Virus record (IMG/VR): IMGVR_UViG_3300012204_000085
Span: 1-29,642 of that record
Source: a virus
Length of the DNA: 29,642 nucleotides
Strand: one strand, 5' to 3'
Of the stretch, positions 1-6,083 are shown one piece after another. Made by a program: the position numbers and the translations under genes. Each line of letters begins with the position of its first letter. The stretch's first letter is position 1. The notes below the pieces were generated by a model. The model worked only from the letters and a program-made list of their open reading frames with translations, did not search any database and was not told the DNA's origin.

Positions 1-134
1 CCTTATCTTTTCTTAAAAGCGGCCTGACGTATCTGATGGGGTCGCTGCACGCATTGAATGACGTCCATATATGGCGTGGTCGCCAGAGCCGCCGAACGGG
101 GTCCCCGATCGTATGCGATCGAGAACCCGCTGCG

Positions 135-181
135 AGCCGCCTGTCGGAATCGAACCGACGACCTGTGCTTTACGAGAGCAA
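135..181 (-). other. 3' half of a tRNA-Thr(CGT) gene: attachment-site core (att scar)
   Basis: Read on the minus strand, this gives an anticodon loop CTCGTAA (anticodon CGT, plus-strand 172-174), the 3' anticodon arm, a five-base variable loop, a perfect T arm (GTCGG, TTCGATT, CCGAC) and the 3' acceptor strand AGGCGGC. The D arm and 5' acceptor strand are absent: the sequence past 181 does not fold into them. A tRNA 3' half standing alone is the usual product of tyrosine-integrase insertion, which leaves a copy of the core at the far end and restores the intact tRNA at the other end. For a minus-strand tRNA this places the element to the right of 181 and the chromosomal flank at 1-134. The intact tRNA should lie beyond the right end of the window. 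Confidence 0.82.
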
Positions 182-186
182 AGATC

Positions 187-288
187 CAGGTTGCCCGCAG
201 TTGCCCTGACCTGCCCAGGGCCATGATCGAGGGTTGCAGACAGGCCCAGCCAGGCCCCGCAGTGCAACCCTCGCTGCAACCCTGATCA
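187..288. repeat. Repeated TGCAACCC motifs beside the att core: probable integrase/excisionase arm sites
   Basis: GGGTTGCAG occurs at 231-239 and its inverse TGCAACCC at 263-270 and 275-282. Two looser copies (GGTTGCCC, AGTTGCCC) lie at 189-206. TGATCGAGGGTTGCAG (224-239) and CTGCAACCCTGATCA (274-288) form an imperfect inverted pair. Clustered short repeats on the element side of a tRNA core are typical of arm-type binding sites. The assignment rests on position and pattern only. Confidence 0.5.
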
Positions 289-306
289 TCCACAGTGGAG
301 CGCCAC

Positions 307-357
307 GCATTTCCATCCGTCGCTGCGTATTCGATTTCGCATTTCCATTACGCAGCG
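307..357. promoter_or_regulatory. Operator-like nested repeats upstream of the XRE regulator
   Basis: CGCATTTCCAT occurs twice (307-317 and 338-348), 31 bp apart, about three helical turns. Interlaced with it is a perfect 9-bp inverted repeat, CGCTGCGTA (321-329) and TACGCAGCG (349-357). The cluster sits 110-160 bp before the XRE/TPR gene. It is a good candidate for autoregulation, or for extra recombinase binding because the att site is close by. No protein assignment can be made from sequence alone. Confidence 0.45.
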
Positions 358-465
358 TAACCGGCGCCCCCGCTCGGCACCTCCAGGCAAGCGCAGACAG
401 GCCGGGGTACCCTTGGGGCGTTCGGGGGGCGACACTTCCGCGACCCCGGGGATGGTGAGCAAGCA

Positions 466-1671
466 ATGCCACGCAGGCAGAGCCCAGACACGACGATCGG
501 CGAACGCATCCGTACCCGCCGACAGCTGCGCGGCTGGAGCGTCCGGCACGCGGCCAGCCGAGCCGGCATCTCTCACGCCACCTGGTCGCGAATCGAGAAC
601 GGCCGGCAGGCGGCCGACAATCGTTTCGTGGTGGCTGACATAGCGGCGGCGCTGGAGTGCGCCCCTGCGGACCTGACGGGTACGCCGATGCCGGCCGCCG
701 ACCGGGAGACCATGGCCGCGCAGGCGAGCGTCTACGCGATCCGTCAGGCGCTGGTCGACGTCGACCTCGCCGAGCCCGCCACGCCGCGGGCGCGGCCGCT
801 ACCCGAGCTGGAGCGCGACGCGGCGCTCGTACGGGAACTGTGGGGCCGCTGCGACTACGCCGGCGCGGGCCGGCTGCTGCCCCCGCTGCTACGTGAGATC
901 CACAGCGCGACCGGCGGACCGGATCGGTTGCGGGCCCTGCGGCTGCTCTGTGACGCCGCGTACCTCGCCGCCGCCACCGTACGGCCGCTGGGATACCCGG
1001 CTGAGGCTTGGCTCGCCGCAGAGCGCTGCCGCGACGCGGCTGAAGCCACCGAGGACCCAGTGCTCCTCGGGCTGGCCGCGTTCGCCCGGGCCCAGGCCGC
1101 CGCCGCGTGCGGCTCCTACGGCCGCGGCCTCGTGGTCGGCGACCGTGCCGTCGATGACCTCCAGGCGCACGCGGACGCGCACGGCGGTATGGAGATGCTC
1201 GGCATGCTCCACCTCACCGGGGCGTACTCCGCCCGTGGGCTGAAGCGGACCGACGACAGCGAAGCCCGGCTCGCCGAGGCGGCTGCGATCGCCGAACGCA
1301 CGGGCGAGACGACCACCCTCGGCCTGTGGTTCGGCCCGACCAACGTCAATCTCTGGCGGATCTCTTTGGAGACCGACGCCGGGGAGCCCGGCCGGGCCGT
1401 CGAGGTCGCCAAGGGGACCAACCCCGCGGCGATCGACGCCAACGTCCGTCAGGTCGCCTTCTATGCCGACACCGCCCGCGCGCTGGCCCGGGTGCGCAGG
1501 GACCGCGAGGCTGTCCGCTACCTGCTGACCGCCGAGCGGCTCGCGCCGCAGCACGTCCACTCCTCCGCGATGGTCCAAGAGACCGCCCGGGCCCTGTTGG
1601 AGCGCTCGCAGCGTCAGGCTGGCGGGTCGGAGCTGCGCGGCCTGTGCGACCGGATGGGGCTGTCCGCCTGA
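466..1671 (+). CDS. XRE-family transcriptional regulator with TPR-like C-terminal region (401 aa)
   Basis: Residues about 10-70 form a helix-turn-helix of the XRE type: GERIRTRRQLRGWSVRHAA, then GISHATWSRIENGRQ as turn and recognition helix. The remaining 330 residues are alanine/leucine/arginine-rich helices in TPR-like pairs (for example DYAGAGRLLPPLLREIH and RCRDAAEATEDPVLLGLAAFARAQ). Actinobacteria carry many XRE-TPR regulators of this length, often on integrative elements, where the TPR part may sense a peptide or partner protein. The ATG at 466 is chosen because the HTH starts about ten residues in; the ribosome site is weak. It is the first gene inside the att scar and has repeat-rich DNA upstream. 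A role in controlling the element is inferred; the ligand and target are unknown. Confidence 0.85.
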   Translation: MPRRQSPDTTIGERIRTRRQLRGWSVRHAASRAGISHATWSRIENGRQAADNRFVVADIAAALECAPADLTGTPMPAADRETMAAQASVYAIRQALVDVDLAEPATPRARPLPELERDAALVRELWGRCDYAGAGRLLPPLLREIHSATGGPDRLRALRLLCDAAYLAAATVRPLGYPAEAWLAAERCRDAAEATEDPVLLGLAAFARAQAAAACGSYGRGLVVGDRAVDDLQAHADAHGGMEMLGMLHLTGAYSARGLKRTDDSEARLAEAAAIAERTGETTTLGLWFGPTNVNLWRISLETDAGEPGRAVEVAKGTNPAAIDANVRQVAFYADTARALARVRRDREAVRYLLTAERLAPQHVHSSAMVQETARALLERSQRQAGGSELRGLCDRMGLSA

Positions 1672-1924
1672 CCCCGGTGGTCCGTAGCCGTACCGGTGCG
1701 TTGACGTACCAACCCGCGTAGCGGCGGCCGTACGGTCTGTTGCACGGGGTGCGGTGGCCGGATGACCTCAAGGGCCCGGCTTCCGCGCCCCCTGCCACAA
1801 AAGGGCGTAGTGGTCGCGACCTCGGGGCGTTCACGCCATCATCCGATCCGACCTACCGCGCCCCCGTTCAGTGGGAGGCGGGAAAGTACCTGTGGGCCGG
1901 CGAGGGTCAACCGTTCGTATCGAA

Positions 1925-2149
1925 TTATGGACGGGCAGTGGCGACGAAGACGCCCTTGCCCTGGTGGCCCTCCAGCACACCTCGATCCTTAAGCAGATCG
2001 ATGGCCTTCCGTACCGTTCCGACGCTCACCCGATACTGTTCTGCCAGCTCGCGGGCGGATTGCAGACGGTGGCCGGGCGGATACTCGCCCGACCGGATGC
2101 GCGCGACGATGTCGTCCAGAACGCGCAGATAGTCAAAATTGACGGACAC
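1925..2149 (-). CDS. Short GntR-family regulator, KorSA/TraR-like (about 74 aa)
   Basis: This is a winged-helix DNA-binding domain of the GntR type and little else: DDIVARIRSGEYPPGHRLQS, then ARELAEQYRVSVGTVRKAID and the wing GVLEGHQGKGVFVATARP. The usual effector-binding C-terminal domain is missing. I choose the GTG at 2149 because GGTGGGAG lies about 7 bases upstream; an ATG at 2185 is in frame but has no comparable site. Streptomyces conjugative plasmids and integrative elements use small GntR repressors (KorA/KorSA/TraR) to hold transfer genes silent. The divergent position next to the 2.2-3.3 kb operon and a promoter at 2213-2241 fits that role, but it is inferred. The 253 bp between the XRE gene and this one (1672-1924) show no convincing gene or site. 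Confidence 0.85.
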   Translation of the reverse strand: MSVNFDYLRVLDDIVARIRSGEYPPGHRLQSARELAEQYRVSVGTVRKAIDLLKDRGVLEGHQGKGVFVATARP

Positions 2150-2212
2150 AGTGACACTCCCACCTTGGCCCGTCAATCCGATCATGAGTCCCCGCCGACT
2201 TCAAGAGCAACC

Positions 2213-2241
2213 TTGTCTTCGCTATCAATGTTAGCTAAGTT
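2213..2241 (+). promoter_or_regulatory. Putative promoter of the small-gene/cas side, divergent from the GntR gene
   Basis: TTGTCT (2213-2218) and TAAGTT (2236-2241, fits TANNNT) are 17 bp apart. TTAGCTAA (2231-2238) is an 8-bp palindrome overlapping the -10 box and could be a repressor half-site. The stretch 2186-2536 has no convincing protein gene apart from a possible leader ORF (2379-2540). It holds this promoter and a strong hairpin at 2469-2508. Confidence 0.4.
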
Positions 2242-2378
2242 CCGGACTCGGGGCCGCTCCCACCTTGGCAACGGGAGGCGGGCACCCAAGGTCGGTCGTG
2301 GGGGCCCGGCGCGGCACTCGCGCGTCACCCCCGCGCCGGCAACCCAATAACCCCCGGCGAGGAAAAGGCGGGCGATCG

Positions 2379-2540
2379 ATGGGGAACGCGAACGCAGCAA
2401 AGACAGCCAGGCCCCCCCGGCGCTGTGCGCGCGTTTCCTTCCACCTTCAAACGTCGGGGCGCCCGATAGGGCGCGGCGGCCGGAGCTGCTCCCCCGGCCG
2501 CCGCGCCCCCCTACTTTTCCCCAAGGGGAGGTCAGTGTGA
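2379..2540 (+). CDS. Possible leader ORF (53 aa), doubtful
   Basis: An ATG at 2379 opens a 53-codon frame rich in Arg, Pro and Ser (starting MGNANAAKTARPPRR). It runs straight through the strong hairpin at 2469-2508, and its TGA overlaps the GTG of the next gene at 2537 (GTGA). No domain is recognisable. The composition could simply reflect GC-rich non-coding DNA. The geometry would suit a translated leader that governs the hairpin, and that is the only reason I list it. Confidence 0.2.
   Translation: MGNANAAKTARPPRRCARVSFHLQTSGRPIGRGGRSCSPGRRAPLLFPKGRSV
2469..2520 (+). terminator. Strong hairpin plus short T-run in the operon leader: terminator or attenuator
   Basis: A perfect 15-bp stem pairs GGGCGCGGCGGCCGG (2469-2483) with its complement at 2494-2508 across a 10-base loop. 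CCCTACTTTT follows. It lies 29 bases before the next start codon, which has its own strong ribosome site. A terminator inside a leader, between a promoter and the first firm gene, suggests attenuation; it could also simply end upstream transcription. Confidence 0.55.
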
Positions 2541-2767
2541 CGCGGACCGAGGTGGACGACTTAGCCAGCCGTCGGCTCGTACCCGAGCTCGTTGCTCGCG
2601 TCGGCAACGGGTGTCAAGGCGGCGGCAGCGGCCTGTACCGCAGCCGGGTGGCGCCGGGGTACGACCCACGACACGCGGCGGCTGGGCTGTCGCGGATGCG
2701 GGTGCCGCTATGGATGCCCCTGATGCCGGTGTTCGTGCCAGCCAAGGTCCTCGGAGCAGTGGCCTGA
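2537..2767 (+). CDS. Small unknown protein (76 aa)
   Basis: The GTG start at 2537 follows AAGGGGAGGTCAGT, a strong ribosome site at good spacing, so the start is well supported. The product begins MTRTEVDDLASRRLVPELVA and has a proline/methionine-rich hydrophobic C-terminal stretch (VPLWMPLMPVFVPAKVLG) that might touch the membrane. I recognise no family. Its TGA overlaps the ATG of the next gene (TGATG), a sign of translational coupling. Small genes of this kind, often transfer or spread proteins, fill this position in actinomycete integrative elements. That is context only. Confidence 0.5.
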   Translation: MTRTEVDDLASRRLVPELVARVGNGCQGGGSGLYRSRVAPGYDPRHAAAGLSRMRVPLWMPLMPVFVPAKVLGAVA

Positions 2768-3000
2768 TGAGGTTGAAGCTTCCGCTGCCGTGCGGGATAT
2801 GGGGCAGCAGCGCGGCGGCGGTCCCCGGGGGGAGGGGGGAAACGCTGGCGTGGGCGTCGCAGGCAATCCGAGCAGCCGCGACGTCCACGCCAGCCCCGGC
2901 GGTCCCCCTCGCTGCGTTGATGTTCGACGTGGACGACGAAGACCTCGATGACGCGGCCTGGGCCCAGTGCGCGCCCGGGCTGATTGGCGGTCGTCGCTGA
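2767..3000 (+). CDS. Small unknown acidic-tailed protein (77 aa)
   Basis: It starts at the ATG overlapping the previous stop codon. The product opens MRLKLPLPCGIWGSS, has an alanine-rich middle and an acidic segment FDVDDEDLDDAAWAQ near the C-terminus. No domain is recognised. The overlap with the upstream gene and the non-random acidic tail support real coding. It precedes a small membrane protein and then the cas genes on the same strand, so one transcript could cover all of them. Confidence 0.45.
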   Translation: MRLKLPLPCGIWGSSAAAVPGGRGETLAWASQAIRAAATSTPAPAVPLAALMFDVDDEDLDDAAWAQCAPGLIGGRR

Positions 3001-3127
3001 CGTGCGGGGGCCCGTCAGCGACGTAACCGAGGGGGATGATCCTGCGAACTTGTTTGGGCTCCACGGGAGGGACGCGGCCGCCGTGCCCTCAAAGTCCCCA
3101 GAAAACGGGGAAGGGGGGAAACGTCCG

Positions 3128-3313
3128 GTGGTTGACAAGCGTGTGCGGTACGTCCTCGGGGCGCTCGTGTTGGCGACCCTGGCGATGTGCGTGGTGATCG
3201 CAGGCGTGGCCGTCGCCCAGTCATGGTCGACACCGAGGCCGGCGTGGTCTCCGATGAGCCGGTTTGAGCCCGGGCCACAGCAGCCTGCCGGTGGTAATTG
3301 CCCAGGCCGATGA
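3128..3313 (+). CDS. Small single-pass membrane protein (61 aa)
   Basis: I place the start at the GTG at 3128 because AAGGGGGGAAACGTCC lies directly upstream; the frame is open earlier but without a ribosome site. After a short basic N-terminus (VDKRVRY) there is one clear membrane helix (VLGALVLATLAMCVVIAGVA), then a proline-rich tail ending GGNCPGR. It ends 29 bp before the Cas12m start and is probably co-transcribed. No family is recognised. A small membrane protein beside a CRISPR effector could be an accessory, but such proteins are also common in integrative elements, so I draw no functional link. Confidence 0.5.
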   Translation: MVDKRVRYVLGALVLATLAMCVVIAGVAVAQSWSTPRPAWSPMSRFEPGPQQPAGGNCPGR

Positions 3314-3342
3314 CGGCAGTTGTCTTTCGAGAGGTAGCAATC

Positions 3343-5343
3343 ATGGCGACGTTGGTGTACCGCTACGGCGTTCGCGCGCACGGGTCAGCGCGGCAGCAGG
3401 ATGCCGTGGTGTCGGATCCAGCGATGTTGGAGCAACTGCGGCTCGGCCACGAGCTCCGCAACGCCCTGGTGGGGGTGCAGCACCGGTACGAGGACGGCAA
3501 ACGCGCGGTGTGGTCGGGGTTCGCGTCGGTGGCCGCGGCGGATCACCGGGTAACCACCGGCGAGACCGCCGTGGCCGAACTGGAGAAGCAGGCCCGCGCT
3601 GAACATTCCGCCGACCGCACCGCCGCCACGCGGCAGGGCACGGCCGAAAGCCTCAAGGCCGCCCGGGCCGCGGTGAAACAGGCCCGCGCCGACCGCAAGG
3701 CCGCAATGGCAGCCGTGGCCGAGCAGGCCAAGCCGAAGATTCAAGCGCTGGGCGACGACCGCGATGCTGAGATCAAGGACCTGTACCGGCGGTTCTGCCA
3801 AGACGGTGTCCTCCTTCCCCGGTGTGGCCGCTGCGCAGGAGACCTACGCAGCGACGGCGACTGTACCGACTGCGGCGCCGCCCACGAGCCGCGCAAGCTG
3901 TACTGGGCCACCTACAACGCCATCCGGGAGGACCACCAGACCGCCGTGAAGCTGGTCGAGGCCAAGCGCAAGGCCGGCCAGCCGGCCCGGCTGCGGTTCC
4001 GCCGCTGGACCGGCGACGGCACACTCACCGTGCAGCTGCAACGCATGCACGGCCCGGCCTGCCGATGCGTGACCTGCGCCGAGAAGCTGACCCGACGCGC
4101 CCGCAAGACCGACCCGCAGGCGCCCGCGGTCGCCGCCGACCCCGCCTACCCGCCCACCGACCCGCCCCGCGACCCGGCGCTCCTCGCCTCGGGGCAGGGC
4201 AAATGGCGCAACGTGCTGCAGCTGGGCACCTGGATACCCCCGGGCGAATGGTCGGCGATGAGCCGCGCCGAGCGGCGCCGCGTCGGGCGCAGCCACATCG
4301 GCTGGCAGCTGGGCGGCGGTCGCCAGCTGACCCTGCCGGTCCAGCTGCACCGGCAGATGCCCGCCGATGCAGATGTGGCCATGGCGCAGCTGACCCGCGT
4401 CCGTGTCGGCGGCCGGCACCGCATGTCGGTCGCGTTGACCGCGAAACTCCCCGACCCGCCGCAGGTGCAGGGCCTGCCGCCGGTGGCCCTGCACCTGGGG
4501 TGGCGGCAGCGGCCCGACGGGTCGCTGCGGGTGGCAACCTGGGCCTGCCCGCAGCCCCTCGATCTGCCACCGGCCGTAGCCGACGTGGTCGTCAGCCACG
4601 GCGGCCGCTGGGGTGAGGTCATCATGCCCGCCAGATGGCTGGCCGACGCGGAGGTTCCGCCGCGGCTGCTCGGCCGCCGCGACAAGGCCATGGAACCCGT
4701 CCTGGAGGCCCTCGCGGACTGGCTGGAAGCACATACCGAAGCGTGCACCGCCAGGATGACCCCGGCGCTGGTGCGGCGCTGGCGCTCCCAGGGCCGCCTC
4801 GCCGGGCTCACCAACCGGTGGCGCGGCCAACCGCCCACCGGTTCGGCCGAGATCCTGACCTACCTGGAGGCGTGGCGAATCCAGGACAAGCTCCTGTGGG
4901 AGCGGGAAAGCCACCTCCGTCGCAGGCTCGCCGCCAGACGCGACGACGCCTGGCGCCGCGTCGCTTCCTGGCTCGCGCGCCACGCCGGCGTCCTGGTCGT
5001 CGACGACGCCGACATCGCCGAGCTACGCCGCCGCGACGACCCGGCCGACACCGACCCGACCATGCCCGCCAGCGCCGCCCAGGCCGCCCGCGCACGTGCG
5101 GCCCTGGCCGCCCCAGGCCGCCTGCGCCACCTGGCCACCATCACCGCGACCCGCGACGGCCTCGGCGTACACACCGTGGCCTCGGCCGGCCTGACCCGGC
5201 TGCACCGTAAATGCGGCCACCAAGCCCAACCAGATCCCCGCTACGCCGCCTCCGCCGTCGTGACCTGCCCGGGCTGCGGCAACGGCTACGACCAGGACTA
5301 CAACGCGGCCATGCTCATGCTGGACCGGCAGCAGCAGCCATGA
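3343..5343 (+). CDS. cas12m: Type V-M CRISPR effector Cas12m (666 aa), RuvC-I Asp replaced by His
   Basis: This is an RNA-guided DNA-binding effector. I choose the ATG at 3343 (MATLVYRYGV) because GAGAGG lies just upstream; open codons at 3298 and 3310 lack a site. It closely resembles what I recall of Mycolicibacterium Cas12m: LRLGHELRNALVG near the N-terminus, LYWATYNAIREDHQTAVK, GDGTLTVQLQR, VALHLGWR and a C-terminal zinc ribbon (RKCGH, then CPGCGNGYDQD). RuvC-I reads HLGWR with His384 where nucleases have Asp. RuvC-II reads VVDDADIAEL with Asp554 where Glu is usual. RuvC-III keeps DQDYNAA (Asp650/Asp652). Cas12m is known to bind DNA and silence transcription without cutting, and the His fits that. 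Compared with the about 596-aa protein I recall, this one carries two cysteine-rich insertions (161-177 and 240-245). Its stop overlaps the cas4 start (ATGA). Confidence 0.9.
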   Translation: MATLVYRYGVRAHGSARQQDAVVSDPAMLEQLRLGHELRNALVGVQHRYEDGKRAVWSGFASVAAADHRVTTGETAVAELEKQARAEHSADRTAATRQGTAESLKAARAAVKQARADRKAAMAAVAEQAKPKIQALGDDRDAEIKDLYRRFCQDGVLLPRCGRCAGDLRSDGDCTDCGAAHEPRKLYWATYNAIREDHQTAVKLVEAKRKAGQPARLRFRRWTGDGTLTVQLQRMHGPACRCVTCAEKLTRRARKTDPQAPAVAADPAYPPTDPPRDPALLASGQGKWRNVLQLGTWIPPGEWSAMSRAERRRVGRSHIGWQLGGGRQLTLPVQLHRQMPADADVAMAQLTRVRVGGRHRMSVALTAKLPDPPQVQGLPPVALHLGWRQRPDGSLRVATWACPQPLDLPPAVADVVVSHGGRWGEVIMPARWLADAEVPPRLLGRRDKAMEPVLEALADWLEAHTEACTARMTPALVRRWRSQGRLAGLTNRWRGQPPTGSAEILTYLEAWRIQDKLLWERESHLRRRLAARRDDAWRRVASWLARHAGVLVVDDADIAELRRRDDPADTDPTMPASAAQAARARAALAAPGRLRHLATITATRDGLGVHTVASAGLTRLHRKCGHQAQPDPRYAASAVVTCPGCGNGYDQDYNAAMLMLDRQQQP

Positions 5344-6083
5344 CCGGGCCGCGGGACGTGCCGGCGCTGGTGCCGGCCAGGATGCTCACCGAGTACGCCT
5401 ACTGCCCGCGGCTGTTCTTCCTCATGTGGGTCGACCGGCTCATGGCCGACAACGCCGACGTCGCCGAGGGCCGACGCCGCCACCTGAGGGTAGACAAGCC
5501 CACCGGCAAGGTCCCACCACCCGGCGGCGACCTGAAGATCGCCCGCTCGGTGGAGCTGGGCAGCGAAGAGCTCGGCATCATCGCCAAGCTCGACCTCCTC
5601 GAAACCACCCCCGGCGGCACCGTGACGCCGGTGGAGTTCAAGAAAGGGCGACCGGCACCCGCCGGCGGGGCGTGGGAACCCGACACGGTCCAACTCTGCG
5701 CGCAGATCCTGCTGCTTCGCGACCACGGCTACGACTGCGACTACGGCTACCTGTACTACGCCGCGACCCACCAGCGCATCCAGGTCGAACCCACCGAAGA
5801 GCTGATCGACAAAACCCTGGCCATCGTGCACGCCGCACGCACCACCGCCGAGCGACTCAAGCCGCCGCCACCCCTGGTCGCCAGCCCAAATGCCCCCGCT
5901 GCTCGCTGGTGGGCATCTGCCTCCCCGACGAGATCAACGCCCTCCGCCAGCGTGGCACACCCACTCCTCGGCGGCTACTGGCCTCCAAGCCCGACAGCCA
6001 GCCCCTGTACGTCACCGAGCAAGGCACCATGGTCGGCGTCAGCGGCGGCCGCCTTGTCGTCACCCGCAAGGGTGAGCGGCTGA
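5340..6083 (+). CDS. cas4: Cas4 domain of a Cas4-Cas1 fusion, zero-frame reading that loses the last Fe-S cysteines
   Basis: Cas4 is a RecB-like nuclease that trims prespacers and selects PAMs with Cas1-Cas2. Seen here: AYCPR (first Fe-S cysteine, about residue 21), GIIAKLDLLE (metal-binding Asp), VEFKKG (Glu and Lys of the active site) and TVQLCAQILLLRDHGYDCDYG (Gln motif). The ATG at 5340 overlaps the Cas12m stop. Family members end with three more cysteines in a KCPRCSLVGIC-like motif. Here that motif is present but in the -1 frame, from 5891 on. The frame listed runs on to a TGA at 6083 as unrelated sequence. Either this is a broken gene, a sequencing slip in CCCAAAT, or a programmed frameshift. 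With the shift, one protein of about 550 aa spans 5340-6991. Confidence 0.85.
   Translation: MTGPRDVPALVPARMLTEYAYCPRLFFLMWVDRLMADNADVAEGRRRHLRVDKPTGKVPPPGGDLKIARSVELGSEELGIIAKLDLLETTPGGTVTPVEFKKGRPAPAGGAWEPDTVQLCAQILLLRDHGYDCDYGYLYYAATHQRIQVEPTEELIDKTLAIVHAARTTAERLKPPPPLVASPNAPAARWWASASPTRSTPSASVAHPLLGGYWPPSPTASPCTSPSKAPWSASAAAALSSPARVSG
5885..5891 (+). other. Cas4/Cas1 frame junction: heptamer C CCA AAT
   Basis: In the Cas4 frame the codons are agC CCA AAT. A -1 slip turns CCA AAT into CCC AAA and continues TGC CCC CGC TGC, giving PKCPRC, exactly the missing Cas4 motif and then Cas1. The heptamer has the X XXY YYZ form of -1 slippery sites. Against programming: the zero-frame stop is far away (6081-6083), AAT is not a favoured slip codon in bacteria, and homopolymers are common error sites. 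Confidence 0.6.

Noticed and set aside
135-181. A functional tRNA gene
   Set aside because: The D arm and 5' acceptor strand are missing. Only the 3' half is present.
889-1578. Minus-strand frame opposite the XRE regulator
   Set aside because: It is a shadow frame without a ribosome site. The plus strand encodes a clear HTH and TPR-like protein.
3844-4983. A 379-codon minus-strand frame opposite cas12m
   Set aside because: It is the complement of the Cas12m codons, with no ribosome site or domain. The plus strand has clear Cas12m motifs.
3343-5343. The effector as a transposon TnpB protein
   Set aside because: The C-terminal DQDYNAA and zinc ribbon are TnpB-like, but the N-terminal two-thirds match Cas12m, the RuvC-I residue is His, and cas4-cas1, cas2 and an array follow directly.
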